Shown here piece after piece: positions 32,712 to 41,736 of a stretch of 64,000 nt of DNA. Positions within the stretch are counted from its first letter, which is position 1, and every line of letters starts with the position of its first letter. The position numbers and the translations under genes are program-made. Origin of the DNA: Streptomyces albidoflavus (GTDB lineage: Bacteria > Actinomycetota > Actinomycetes > Streptomycetales > Streptomycetaceae); assembly GCF_000719955.1 (NCBI RefSeq), contig NZ_JOII01000003.1, forward strand, positions 62,001 to 126,000. The letters are read 5' to 3'. Under the pieces are notes generated by a model that saw nothing but the letters and a program-made list of their open reading frames with translations, did no database searches and was not told the origin of the DNA.

Positions 32712-33301
32712 ACTTCACCGTCAACGGCCGCCGTCAGGAGGCCGACGACGTCTGGGAGGGCGAGTCGCTGCTCTACGTCCTGCGCGAGCGGATGGGCCTG
32801 CCCGGCTCCAAGAACGCCTGCGAACAGGGGGAGTGCGGCTCCTGCACGGTCCGCCTGGACGGCGTGCCGGTCTGTTCCTGTCTGGTCGCCGCCGGCCAGG
32901 CACAGGACCGCGACATCGTCACCGTCGAGGGGCTCGCCGCGCTGGCCGCCTGCCGCACCGAGGGCGGCGACTGCGCCTCGGGCGCCTGCGGCACCGGACT
33001 CGACGAGGCCAGGCAGTGGCGCGCCGACCCGGCCAGGGGCACCGACTCGCAGACCGGCGAGGGCACCGAACTCTCCCCGGTCCAGCAGGCGTTCATCGAC
33101 GCCGGCGCCGTCCAGTGCGGCTTCTGCACCCCCGGCCTGCTGGTTGCCGCCGACGAGATGCTGGAGGCCAACCCCTCGCCCAGCGACGCCGACATCCGCG
33201 AGGCCCTCTCCGGCAACCTCTGCCGCTGCACCGGCTACGAGAAGATCCTCGACGCCGTCCGCCTCGCCGCCGCCCGCCAGGAAGGCACGGTGAGCCGATG
33301 A
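32702..33301 (+). CDS. xdhC-type small subunit: Xanthine dehydrogenase iron-sulfur (2x 2Fe-2S) subunit
   Basis: The product is 199 residues. The N-terminal plant-type cluster is C-x4-C-x2-C (KNACEQGECGSCTVRLDG), and the C-terminal all-helical cluster domain has QCGFCTPG and NLCRCTGYEKI. Between them is a Cys-rich insert of ~35 residues (CRTEGGDCASGACGTGLDEA) that most single-subunit homologues lack; I have seen longer linkers in Streptomyces members. It overlaps both neighbours (10 and 4 bp), so subunit synthesis is coupled. The symbol marks the small subunit and should not be confused with the XdhC accessory protein downstream. Confidence 0.93.
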   Translation: MRVNFTVNGRRQEADDVWEGESLLYVLRERMGLPGSKNACEQGECGSCTVRLDGVPVCSCLVAAGQAQDRDIVTVEGLAALAACRTEGGDCASGACGTGLDEARQWRADPARGTDSQTGEGTELSPVQQAFIDAGAVQCGFCTPGLLVAADEMLEANPSPSDADIREALSGNLCRCTGYEKILDAVRLAAARQEGTVSR

Positions 33302-35682
33302 CCGCCACCGGCGTCCCGGGCCACCTCACCCAGGGCTCCGCCACCCGCGGCGGCATCGGCGAGTCGACGCTGCGGCCCGACGGCACCCTCAAGGTCACCG
33401 GTGAGTTCGCGTACGCCTCCGACATGTGGCACGAGGACATGCTGTGGGGCCACACCCTGCGCTCCCCGCACGCCCACGCCCGCATCGTCTCCGTCGACAC
33501 CGGCGAGGCCCTGGCCCAGGCGGGGGTCTACGCGGTCCTCACCCACGACGACCTGCCCGCCGAGGTGAAGAACTACGGCCTGGAGATCCAGGACACCCCG
33601 GCCCTCGCCCACGGCCGGGTCCGCCACCACGGCGAGCCGGTCGCCCTGGTCGCCGCCGACCACCCCGAGACGGCCCGCCGCGCGGCGGCCAAGATCAAGG
33701 TGGTCTACGAGGAACTGCCCCTCGTCACCGACGAGGCCAGTGCCACCGCCCCCGGCGCGCCCCTGCTCCACGAGGGCCGCGACGACCACCACGCCGCGCA
33801 CACCCCGCACCCGAACATCGTGCACCGCCAGCCCATCGTCCACGGCGACGTCGCGGCGGGCCGCGCCCGGGCCGACGTCGTGGTCACCGGCGAATACGTC
33901 TTCGGCATGCAGGACCAGGCGTTCCTCGGCCCCGAGTCGGGGCTCGCGGTGCCCGCCGAGGACGGCGGCGTCGACCTGTACGTCGCCACCCAGTGGCTCC
34001 ACGCCGACCTGCGGCAGATCGCCCCCGTCCTCGGCCTGCCCGAGGAGAAGGTCCGCATGACGCTCTCCGGCGTCGGCGGCGCCTTCGGCGGCCGCGAGGA
34101 CCTGTCGATGCAGATCCACGCCTGCCTGCTGGCGCTGCGCACCGGCAAGCCCGTGAAGATGGTCTACAACCGCTTCGAGTCCTTCTTCGGCCACGTCCAC
34201 CGCCACCCCGCCAAGCTCCACTACGAGCACGGCGCGACCCGCGACGGCAAGCTCACCCACCTGGTCTGCCGCATCGTCCTGGACGGCGGCGCGTACGCCT
34301 CCTCCTCGCCGGCGGTCGTCGGCAACGCGGCCTCGCTCGGCGCGGGCCCCTACGTCATCGACAACGTCGAGATCGAGACCCTCGCCCTCTACACCAACAA
34401 CCCGCCCTGCGGCGCCATGCGCGGCTTCGGCGCCGTCCAGGCCTGCTTCGCCTACGAGGCGCAGATGGACAAGCTGGCCGCCGCCCTCGGCATGGACCCG
34501 GTGGAGCTGCGGCAGCTCAACGCCATGGAACAGGGCTCCGTCCTGCCCACCGGCCAGTCCGTCGACTCGCCCGCCCCCGTCGCCGAACTGCTGCGCCGGG
34601 TCAAGGCCCGCCCGCTGCCGCCCGAGCGCCAGTGGGAGTCGGCCGGCGGCCCCGCCGACGTCCGCGCCCTGCCCGGGGGCCTGTCCAACACCACGCACGG
34701 CGAGGGCGTCGTGCGCGGCGTCGGCTACGCCGTCGGCATCAAGAACGTCGGCTTCTCCGAGGGGTTCGACGACTACTCGACCGCCCGGGTACGCCTCCAG
34801 GTCGCCGGCGGCGAGCCCGTCGCCGTCGTGCACACCGCGATGGCCGAGGTCGGGCAGGGCGGCATCACCGTCCACGCCCAGATCGCCCGGACCGAGCTGG
34901 GCGTCTCCCAGGTCACCATCCACCCCGCCGACACCCAGGTCGGCTCGGCCGGATCGACCTCCGCCTCCCGGCAGACCTACGTCACCGGCGGCGCCGTCAA
35001 GCACGCCTGCGAGGCGGTCCGCGAGAAGGTGCTGGAACGGGGGCGCGCCAAGCTCGGCACGTACCACCCGGCGTGGGCCACCGCCGAACTCCTCCTGGAG
35101 GGCGGCAAGGTCGTCACCGACGGCGGGGAGGTGCTGGCGAGCCTCGCCGAGGTCCTCGGCGACGAGGTGGTCGACCTGGAGCTGGAGTGGCGCCACCGGC
35201 CCACCGAACCCTTCGACCTGCGCACCGGGCAGGGCAACGGGCACGTGCAGTACTCCTTCGCCGCCCACCGGGCCGTCGTCGAGGTCGACACCGAACTCGG
35301 CCTGGTGAAGGTGGTGGAGCTGGCCTGCGCCCAGGACGTCGGCAAGGCCCTCAATCCGCTCTCCGTGGTCGGCCAGATCCAGGGCGGCTCCACCCAGGGC
35401 CTGGGCGTCGCCGTCATGGAGGAGATCGTCGTGGACCCGGCCACCGCCAAGGTCCGCAACCCCTCCTTCACCGACTACCTGATCCCGACCATCCTCGACA
35501 CCCCGACCATCCCGGTCGACGTCCTCGAACTCGCCGACGACCACGCCCCCTACGGGCTGCGCGGCGTCGGTGAGGCGCCGACCCTCTCCTCCACCCCGGC
35601 GGTCCTCGCGGCGATCCGCGCGGCCACCGGCCTGGAGCTGAACCGGACCCCGGTCCGCCCGGAGCACCTCACCGGGAGCTGA
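33298..35682 (+). CDS. xdhA: Xanthine dehydrogenase molybdenum cofactor-binding subunit
   Basis: The product is 794 residues. It has the aldehyde oxidase a/b hammerhead domain at the N terminus (GESTLRPDGTLKVTGEFAYA) and MoCo-binding regions with GVGGAFGGRED, PCGAMRGFGAVQACFAYE and QGGITVHAQIARTELG. The C-terminal GLRGVGEAPTLSSTPAVL contains the catalytic Glu that activates the Mo-OH. It hydroxylates hypoxanthine and xanthine to urate. The start ATG overlaps the preceding TGA (ATGA). A short palindrome GCCCCGCGCGGGGC follows at 35696. Confidence 0.94.
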   Translation: MTATGVPGHLTQGSATRGGIGESTLRPDGTLKVTGEFAYASDMWHEDMLWGHTLRSPHAHARIVSVDTGEALAQAGVYAVLTHDDLPAEVKNYGLEIQDTPALAHGRVRHHGEPVALVAADHPETARRAAAKIKVVYEELPLVTDEASATAPGAPLLHEGRDDHHAAHTPHPNIVHRQPIVHGDVAAGRARADVVVTGEYVFGMQDQAFLGPESGLAVPAEDGGVDLYVATQWLHADLRQIAPVLGLPEEKVRMTLSGVGGAFGGREDLSMQIHACLLALRTGKPVKMVYNRFESFFGHVHRHPAKLHYEHGATRDGKLTHLVCRIVLDGGAYASSSPAVVGNAASLGAGPYVIDNVEIETLALYTNNPPCGAMRGFGAVQACFAYEAQMDKLAAALGMDPVELRQLNAMEQGSVLPTGQSVDSPAPVAELLRRVKARPLPPERQWESAGGPADVRALPGGLSNTTHGEGVVRGVGYAVGIKNVGFSEGFDDYSTARVRLQVAGGEPVAVVHTAMAEVGQGGITVHAQIARTELGVSQVTIHPADTQVGSAGSTSASRQTYVTGGAVKHACEAVREKVLERGRAKLGTYHPAWATAELLLEGGKVVTDGGEVLASLAEVLGDEVVDLELEWRHRPTEPFDLRTGQGNGHVQYSFAAHRAVVEVDTELGLVKVVELACAQDVGKALNPLSVVGQIQGGSTQGLGVAVMEEIVVDPATAKVRNPSFTDYLIPTILDTPTIPVDVLELADDHAPYGLRGVGEAPTLSSTPAVLAAIRAATGLELNRTPVRPEHLTGS

Positions 35683-35964
35683 CCGGCGCCGTCCCGCCCC
35701 GCGCGGGGCGGCCCACCCGCCTCCGGGCGGTGCGTGCCTCCCAGGAAACGTCACGCCTTTCCGCACGCCCGCGCCGCCCGGAGCCGCGGGGCCGCCCGCT
35801 CACGGCCCCGCCCCACCGCACCATCCCCCGCCCGCCGCCCGAAGAGGGCGCCGGACGCGGACCGTTCGTCTCGGGCCGTCCCCCGGGTCTTGCGTCCAGC
35901 GCACCACCCCACCCGTACCGCGTCCGGCCGTACGGGCCCTCTGTGACCCACGGGAGACACCCTC
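35683..35964. other. Spacer between xdhA and the permease gene
   Basis: These 282 bp hold the palindrome GCCCCGCGCGGGGC (35696-35709), a possible terminator, and otherwise a Pro/Arg-rich open frame with no family match. I see no gene. Confidence 0.5.
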
Positions 35965-37419
35965 ATGTCCGACCAGTCCCTCAAGCCGGGGACGACCACC
36001 GCCGACGACGCGGGCGACGGCTCGCGCGTCCCGGCGGGGCGCTCCTGGCTCGACCGGTACTTCCACATCACCGACCGGGGTTCGACCTTCGGCCGCGAGA
36101 TACGCGGCGGCGTCACCACCTTCATGGCGATGTGCTACATCCTGCTGCTCAACCCGCTGCTGCTCTCCGGCCCCGACGTCGCCGGCAACCGCCTCGACCA
36201 CGCCGGGCTCATCACCGCCACCGCGCTCGCCGCCGCCGTCTCCACCCTGCTCATGGGCTTCGTCGGCAAGGTGCCCCTCGCACTGGCGGCCGGACTCTCG
36301 GTCTCCGGCGTCCTCGCCACCCAGGTCGCCCCGTACATGACGTGGCCGCAGGCGATGGGCATGTGCGTCATGTACGGCCTGGTCATCATCCTGCTGGTGG
36401 TCACCGGGCTCCGCGAGACGATCATGAACGCCATCCCGCTCGCCCTCAAACACGGCATCACCATCGGCATCGGCGCCTTCATCGCCCTGATCGGCCTCTA
36501 CAACGCCGGCTTCGTCGGCAAGGGCAACCCGGTCACCCTCGGCACCGGCGGCCAGCTCAGCGGCTGGCCCGTGCTGCTCTTCTGCGTCACCCTGCTGCTG
36601 ATCTTCATGCTCCAGGCGCGCAACGTGCCCGGCGCCATCCTCATCGGCATCGTCACCGGCACCGTGCTGGCCGTCATCGTCAACGCCGTCGGGGACCTCG
36701 GCCCCAAGGCGTGGGGCGGCAGCGCTCCCGAACTGAGCGGCAGCGCCGTCTCCATGCCCGACTTCGGCCTCTTCGGCCATGTCGAGTTCGGCGGCTGGGG
36801 GTCGGTCGGCGCGCTCACCGTCGGCATGATCGTCTTCACCCTGGTCCTCGCCGGGTTCTTCGACGCCATGGCCACCATCATCGGCGTCGGCACCGAGGCG
36901 AACCTCGCCGACGAGCAGGGCCGGATGCCCGGCCTCTCCAAGGCCCTCTTCGTCGACGGCGCCGGCGGCGCGATCGGCGGCGTGGCCGGTGCCTCCGGAC
37001 AGACCGTCTTCGTCGAGTCGGCCACCGGCGTCGGCGAGGGCGCCCGTACCGGCCTCTCCTCGGTCGTCACCGGCCTGCTCTTCGCCGCCGGGCTCTTCTT
37101 CACGCCGCTGGCGCAGATCGTGCCCGGCCCCATCGCGGCGGCCGCGCTGGTCGTCATCGGCGCGATGATGATGCAGAACGCCCGGCACGTCGACTGGGCC
37201 GACCGCTCGGTGGCCGTGCCGGTCTTCCTCACCGTCGTCCTCATGCCGTTCACCTACTCGATCACCGCCGGAGTCGGTGCGGGCGTCGTCTCCTATGTCG
37301 CGATCAAGGCCGCGCAAGGTAAGTTCCGCCAGGTCGGAGCCTTCATGTGGGTTCTGGCCGCCGTCTTCCTCATCTATTTCGCCCTCAGCCCGATCGAGAG
37401 CTGGCTCGGCGTGAAGTGA
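35965..37419 (+). CDS. NCS2-family purine permease, AzgA-like
   Basis: The product is 484 residues with ~13 membrane segments. DRYFHITDRGSTFGREIRGG at the N terminus, FDAMATIIGVGTEANLADEQ in the middle and SATGVGEGARTGLSSVVTGL are characteristic of the AzgA branch (hypoxanthine/adenine/guanine transporters) rather than the uracil/xanthine branch. ATG 35965 follows CGGGAGAC. It lies between the dehydrogenase subunits and XdhC, so it probably imports the substrate for this pathway by proton symport. Confidence 0.93.
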   Translation: MSDQSLKPGTTTADDAGDGSRVPAGRSWLDRYFHITDRGSTFGREIRGGVTTFMAMCYILLLNPLLLSGPDVAGNRLDHAGLITATALAAAVSTLLMGFVGKVPLALAAGLSVSGVLATQVAPYMTWPQAMGMCVMYGLVIILLVVTGLRETIMNAIPLALKHGITIGIGAFIALIGLYNAGFVGKGNPVTLGTGGQLSGWPVLLFCVTLLLIFMLQARNVPGAILIGIVTGTVLAVIVNAVGDLGPKAWGGSAPELSGSAVSMPDFGLFGHVEFGGWGSVGALTVGMIVFTLVLAGFFDAMATIIGVGTEANLADEQGRMPGLSKALFVDGAGGAIGGVAGASGQTVFVESATGVGEGARTGLSSVVTGLLFAAGLFFTPLAQIVPGPIAAAALVVIGAMMMQNARHVDWADRSVAVPVFLTVVLMPFTYSITAGVGAGVVSYVAIKAAQGKFRQVGAFMWVLAAVFLIYFALSPIESWLGVK

Positions 37420-37474
37420 CGCCGCCCGCTCCCGCAGCCGCGTAACCCGCGTCACCGCGCAAAGGAGAAGGACC

Positions 37475-38629
37475 GTGCTGGACATCGCCGCCGAACTGCA
37501 CGGCTGGACCGAGCAGGACCGTGATTTCGCCGTCGCCACCGTCGTGGCGGTCTCCGGCAGCGCGCCCCGCCGGCCCGGCGCCGCACTCGCCGTCGACGCC
37601 GGCGGAACCGTCATCGGCTCCGTCTCCGGCGGCTGCGTCGAGGGCGCCGTCTACGACCTGTGCCGCCAGGCCATCGAGGACGGCCACCCCGTCCGCGAAC
37701 GCTTCGGCTACAGCGACGACGACGCCTTCGCGGTCGGTCTGACCTGCGGCGGTGTCATCGACATCCTGGTCACCCCGGTCCGCCGCGGCGATCCCGCCCG
37801 GCCGGTCCTGGCCGCCGCCCTCGCCGCCGCGATCCGCGGCGAGGCGGCGGCCCTCGCCCTCGTCACCGAGGGCCCCGCCGAACTCCTCGGCCTGCCCCTG
37901 CTGGTCCGCACCGACGCGCCGGCCACCAGCGCGCTGGGCGCCCAGCCCGCCGTGGAACGGGCCGCCGCCTCTCAGGCCACCGCCCTCCTCGACGCCGGAC
38001 GCACCGCCCACGTCACCGTCGGCGGTGACGGCAGCCCCGGGTGCGGCCCGCGCACCGGACTGCTGGTGGTCGCGAACATGCCCGCCCCGCGCATGATCGT
38101 CTTCGGCGCCATCGACTTCGCCTCGGCCCTGGTCCGCATCGGCCGCTTCCTCGGCTACCGCGTCACCCTCTGCGACGCCCGCCCCGTCTTCGCCACCGCC
38201 GCCCGCTTCCCCGACGCCGACGAGATCGTCGTCGACTGGCCCCACCGCTACCTGGAACGGACCGAGACCGACGCCCGCACCGTGCTCTGCGTCCTGACCC
38301 ACGACGCCAAGTTCGACATCCCCCTGCTCCGTCTCGCCCTGACCCTCCCCGTCGCCTACGTCGGCGCCATGGGCTCCCGCCGCACCCACCTCGACCGCAA
38401 CGCCCGCCTCCGCGAAGCCGGCCTCCCCGAAACCGCCCTGGCCCGACTCCGCTCCCCGATCGGCCTCGACCTCGGCGCCCACAGCCCCGAGGAGACCGCC
38501 CTCTCCATCGCCGCCGAGATCGTCGCCCTCCGCCGGGGCGGCACCGGCGTCCCCCTCCGGGGCGCGCACACACCGATCCACCACGACGAGGCCGACGGAC
38601 CGGAGGGACGGGTGGGGTCGGCGGCTTGA
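37475..38629 (+). CDS. xdhC: XdhC-family molybdenum cofactor insertion/sulfuration protein
   Basis: The product is 384 residues from GTG 37475 with AAAGGAGAAGG upstream. The N-terminal XdhC/CoxI domain has SGSAPRRPGAALAVDAGGTV, GSVSGGCVEGAV and the conserved Cys in GLTCGGVIDILV. The C-terminal Rossmann domain shows MIVFGAIDFASALVRIGRFL, where GAID replaces the more usual GAGxxA, and YVGAMGSRRTH. It binds MoCo, promotes its sulfuration and inserts it into xanthine dehydrogenase. It closes the xdh operon. Confidence 0.93.
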   Translation: MLDIAAELHGWTEQDRDFAVATVVAVSGSAPRRPGAALAVDAGGTVIGSVSGGCVEGAVYDLCRQAIEDGHPVRERFGYSDDDAFAVGLTCGGVIDILVTPVRRGDPARPVLAAALAAAIRGEAAALALVTEGPAELLGLPLLVRTDAPATSALGAQPAVERAAASQATALLDAGRTAHVTVGGDGSPGCGPRTGLLVVANMPAPRMIVFGAIDFASALVRIGRFLGYRVTLCDARPVFATAARFPDADEIVVDWPHRYLERTETDARTVLCVLTHDAKFDIPLLRLALTLPVAYVGAMGSRRTHLDRNARLREAGLPETALARLRSPIGLDLGAHSPEETALSIAAEIVALRRGGTGVPLRGAHTPIHHDEADGPEGRVGSAA

Positions 38630-38951
38630 GGCACCACCCTCGCCCCCCCGGAAGCGGCCCCCGCTCACCGTCGCCGCGACGGAGCCGGCGTACCCGCCCC
38701 ACGCCGCGAATGCGGCGGCGAAAAGCGAGCCCGGGGGAATATCGTTTCTCTTCTTCTCCCCTCCGGGACAGGTGAAGTCCTGACTCTCTGGCGGGTGTTC
38801 CCGTTCAGGTGAATCGCCTCCCGGACCGGCCGGCGAGACGCTATTCCTCCCTACGATGCGTCATCAGTGCCGCCTTGCCCGATGCGCGGACAGGGCGGCC
38901 GAGTCGATCCCGTATCCGACCGGGACGACTGAGACGACCGAAAGGGAATGC
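38630..38951. other. Intergenic region upstream of the killer-toxin-like gene
   Basis: No gene is seen. The sequence drops in GC towards 38735-38860 and contains two direct copies of CAGGTGAA (38769-38776 and 38806-38813), 37 bp apart, in a position suited to promoter or activator contacts for the secreted-protein gene. Confidence 0.5.
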
Positions 38952-39305
38952 GTGTTCTCGAGGACGATGAATACCGTACGCGCGACGGCCATGGCGCTCG
39001 CCGCGGCCACCGCGTTCACCCTGGTGGGACCTGCGGGTTCCGCCTCCGCCATCGACCACGTCACCTGTGACCCGGGCCGCGGATATCTGAAGATCTGGTC
39101 GCACCTGAACGGGCGCGACAGCGTGGACTGCTACGCGAATCGCGGCAAGACCAACTTCGGCAACTGGTGGGTCGACAAGATCTCGACCGGAAACAACGTC
39201 GTGAAGTACTACGACGCCAATGGCGATGTCGTCAAGATCGGCCGCAACAAAGTGATTTCGTACCCGAACCGCCCGCCGAAGGTCAAGGCCATCGAAATTC
39301 TCTGA
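38952..39305 (+). CDS. Secreted killer-toxin-like protein (SKLP family, beta/gamma-crystallin fold)
   Basis: The product is 117 residues from GTG 38952, which follows AAAGGGA (ATG 38967 is the alternative). A signal peptide (MALAAATAFTLVGPAGSASA) ends with an AxA cleavage site. The mature 84 residues start IDHVTCDPGRGYLKIWSHLN and include VDCYANRG, NWWVDKISTGNN, YYDANGD and YPNRPPKVKAIEIL. From memory this matches the Streptomyces killer-toxin-like protein SKLP, also 84 residues, a beta/gamma-crystallin-like protein related to the yeast killer toxin WmKT. Two Cys (6 and 27 of the mature form) can form its disulfide. GC content is lower than in neighbours. An antifungal or cytotoxic role is inferred. 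Confidence 0.88.
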   Translation: MFSRTMNTVRATAMALAAATAFTLVGPAGSASAIDHVTCDPGRGYLKIWSHLNGRDSVDCYANRGKTNFGNWWVDKISTGNNVVKYYDANGDVVKIGRNKVISYPNRPPKVKAIEIL

Positions 39306-39323
39306 CGCTCCGACGGTGAATTC

Positions 39324-39378
39324 CGGGGAGGCCCCGTCCCGCGCCGTGTGCGGCGGCCTGCGGGCCGGGGCCTCCCCG
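39324..39378. terminator. Terminator between the killer-toxin-like and SMI1/KNR4 genes
   Basis: CGGGGAGGCCCCG (39324-39336) pairs perfectly with CGGGGCCTCCCCG (39366-39378). The 29-nt interior can fold further. It separates two convergent genes. Confidence 0.75.
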
Positions 39379-39452
39379 CCGGTCACCTCCGCGTGAACCG
39401 GCCGGCTCGGAGTCCTGCCAGACGGTGCGGGCGTGTTGTCACGCGGCACCGC

Positions 39453-40820
39453 CTACCCCTCGATCACCGTCTGCCTGATCGGGGGCCGGCCCCGGAGGGT
39501 GAGCAGGGCGTCGGTGAGGGCGGCGACGGCCAGTGGGTCCGGGGCGCCGTGTGTCTCGACCGCCGCCGCCGCGAGGGTGGGCGGCACCGCGCCGGCGTCC
39601 AGCAGGACCCGCCACTCCTCGACACCCAGCCGCAGGAACTCCAGCCCGGTGAGCCGCCCGACTTCCAGCGGATCGGTGAGCGTGCCCGGATACGCCGTCA
39701 GGGTGCGCAGCCGGGGGAGCCCGACGAGGGCGGCGAGGCTCATCGGCGCACCGTCGCGGACACCGATCGTCAGCACCTCCAGGGCGGGGTCAGCGGCGGC
39801 CTCGACATGGGGCAGGCCCTTGGCGTTGACCCGGGCCACCACCGGCGACCGCTCCCCGGGCCGGACCTCCGTCTCCTCCCCGCGCCGCCCGGCCACCAGG
39901 TCGGTGAGGGAGTCGGCGACGAGCTCCGCGCCGATGACCTGCTCGTGGTCGAGCCGGACGATCTGCCCGAGGTGGCCGCGCGGGCCGGGAGTCAGATCGA
40001 CGGCCAGCCGGTCGCCGTCCGCCTCGCCGAAGACGATCCACCCCGGCGAGCCCGCGAGTCCCTGCACGCGGGCACCCGGCCCCGTGACGACGGCCGCCGT
40101 CGCGCCCCACTCCCAGCCCACCTCGCGGGTGGCGGCGTCGGCCACGTACACCGCGTCCAGCGGCAGCAGTGCGCAGCCGAGCACCGGCGCCGCGCGTTCC
40201 GCCACCCTCCGGGCCGTGTCGCCATCCCGCGCGGCCCCGATCACCCGGTACAGCACGGCCAGTTCCTCCGGGAGCGGCCGACCGAGCCGCGCCCCGGCGG
40301 CGGCCACCTCCGACTCCGTCGTCCCGGCCCCCACGCCGGGCAGCCGCTCGCGCAGCATCCGCTCCAGCGCCACCGGCGACGCCGAAGGGGCCGCCACCGC
40401 GCCGGGCACGGGGTCGGGCAGGCGCCGCCACGGCTCGGGCAAGGCCCCCTCGACAAGGACAACTACCAGCGGGTAGGCGCCCGTTGTCCCGTACGCCACC
40501 CCAGGGCCGGGCCACAGCAGGTGCAGCACGGCAGAGCCGTTCTCGGCCAGGTCCGCCACGAAGGAGACCCCGTCGACGCCCGCCTCCGCGAGCGCGCTCC
40601 GTACCGGTTCGACGGCCTCGGCCTCCGCCCGTATCCGCTCGGACCGCGCGGTTCTGCCCGGCCGTGGCAACGGCGGTCGCCGCAGGCCGAGACTCCAGCT
40701 GTGGCGTGCGACATGTCCCGACCTCCGGGCGGAGGAGGAGCCGTCCCGCAGGAGCCGCAGGACGGGCTCCCAGGTGGCGAGGGCTTCGAGGGTGAGCGGG
40801 CGGGAGGTGCCGTCGGTCAT
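39453..40820 (-). CDS. SMI1/KNR4 (SUKH-superfamily) protein
   Basis: The product is 455 residues. The SUKH core lies at ~175-330: TESEVAAAGARLGRPLPEEL, LYRVIGAARDG, GWIVFGEADGDRLAVDLTPG, GHLGQIVRLDHEQ, and ELVADSLTDLVAG follow the family order. The N-terminal ~160 residues are unassigned. The C-terminal ~110 residues have leucine-rich repeat-like phrases (LPRLRTLTAYPGTL, LTGLEFLRLG). In bacteria SUKH proteins often serve as immunity proteins to secreted toxins; in yeast, Knr4/Smi1 affects killer-toxin sensitivity and glucan synthesis. It converges with the killer-toxin-like gene. A functional link is only a hypothesis. Confidence 0.82.
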   Translation of the reverse strand: MTDGTSRPLTLEALATWEPVLRLLRDGSSSARRSGHVARHSWSLGLRRPPLPRPGRTARSERIRAEAEAVEPVRSALAEAGVDGVSFVADLAENGSAVLHLLWPGPGVAYGTTGAYPLVVVLVEGALPEPWRRLPDPVPGAVAAPSASPVALERMLRERLPGVGAGTTESEVAAAGARLGRPLPEELAVLYRVIGAARDGDTARRVAERAAPVLGCALLPLDAVYVADAATREVGWEWGATAAVVTGPGARVQGLAGSPGWIVFGEADGDRLAVDLTPGPRGHLGQIVRLDHEQVIGAELVADSLTDLVAGRRGEETEVRPGERSPVVARVNAKGLPHVEAAADPALEVLTIGVRDGAPMSLAALVGLPRLRTLTAYPGTLTDPLEVGRLTGLEFLRLGVEEWRVLLDAGAVPPTLAAAAVETHGAPDPLAVAALTDALLTLRGRPPIRQTVIEG

Positions 40821-40858
40821 GGCCGGACGGTACGCGATCCGGCCCCGCCCGCTCACCG

Positions 40859-41716
40859 TCAGCCCGCCCCGGGCTCGCGCGGCCCGGCGTAGGGCAGCGG
40901 CTGCCCGGTGTGCGCGTCCAGCAGCACCCGCTCACCCACCGGGCGCTCCAGCTTCACGGTGACCCGCTGTTCGATCGCCTGCTTGGTGCAGTTGCCGGGC
41001 TCCTGTCCCCTCACCGAGCCCGACAGCACCACGCTGCCGCGCGACTCCAGGGCCTCCACCACCGCGCCGTCGTCGCACGCGCCGTGCAGGGCGATCACGG
41101 TCACCGCCCGCCCGTCGCGGGAGGTGGCGACGATCCGGTCGACCTGGGGCGCCCCGCCGCTCCGGGCGATCGGTGACCGGGGGAGCGGGGACGGCGTGAC
41201 CGCGGCCCAGCTGAGGGGCGCGTCGTACCCCTCCAGCCGGAAGAGCCACGCCGGGACGGTGGCCGGTCCCCGGCTGGTGGCGAGCCGCATCTCGCCGCGT
41301 TCCGCGCCGGTCACCGTGAGCGGCGCGCCCTCGCCCCCGCCGCCGGCGACCAGCGCCCGGTACGACTCCGCGGCGCCCTGCACCGGGCGCTTCAGCGAGT
41401 CCCCCTCGCCCCACCGCACCGTTCCGTCTCCGGGCTGCTGCGCGGGGAGCTTGCCGCCCATCGCGAAGTGGCGTTCCTCGTAGGCCCGTTCGTCCGCCGC
41501 GTCCCGCAGCGCGCCCCTCGGTGGCCGGACCGCCGCCTCCACGGGGTGGTAGCCGGTCCGCCACGCCTCGGCGGCGGCCGACCCCTCCCATGCCGCTGCC
41601 ACCTTCCGGGCACGGTCCGCCCGTGCCTCCCGTGCACCGCTCTCGTCCCCGTCCGGGCTGCCGCACCCCGCCACGCCCGCCAGGCAGCCGGCGACCAGAG
41701 CCGCCACCGCCCTCAT
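40859..41716 (-). CDS. Secreted lipoprotein of unknown function
   Basis: The product is 285 residues. The N terminus MRAVAALVAGCLAGVAGCGS is a lipoprotein signal peptide with lipobox GVAGC. The mature part is rich in charged residues and contains RWGEGDSLKRPVQGAAESYR and YDAPLSWAAVTPSPLPRSP; I recognise no domain. Two further Cys near the C terminus (GACDDG and GNCTKQ) may form a disulfide. ATG 41716 has a weak ribosome-binding site. It lies 20 bp after the beta-lactamase-like gene on the same strand, so they are likely cotranscribed. Confidence 0.75.
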   Translation of the reverse strand: MRAVAALVAGCLAGVAGCGSPDGDESGAREARADRARKVAAAWEGSAAAEAWRTGYHPVEAAVRPPRGALRDAADERAYEERHFAMGGKLPAQQPGDGTVRWGEGDSLKRPVQGAAESYRALVAGGGGEGAPLTVTGAERGEMRLATSRGPATVPAWLFRLEGYDAPLSWAAVTPSPLPRSPIARSGGAPQVDRIVATSRDGRAVTVIALHGACDDGAVVEALESRGSVVLSGSVRGQEPGNCTKQAIEQRVTVKLERPVGERVLLDAHTGQPLPYAGPREPGAG

Positions 41717-41736
41717 GCGCGTCCGCCCGGCCGGCC

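Noticed and set aside
33235..35766. Long minus-strand open frame opposite the xanthine dehydrogenase large subunit
   Set aside because: The composition (Gly/Val/Asp-rich without hydrophobic pattern) is typical of an antisense shadow, and the plus strand holds a clear family member.
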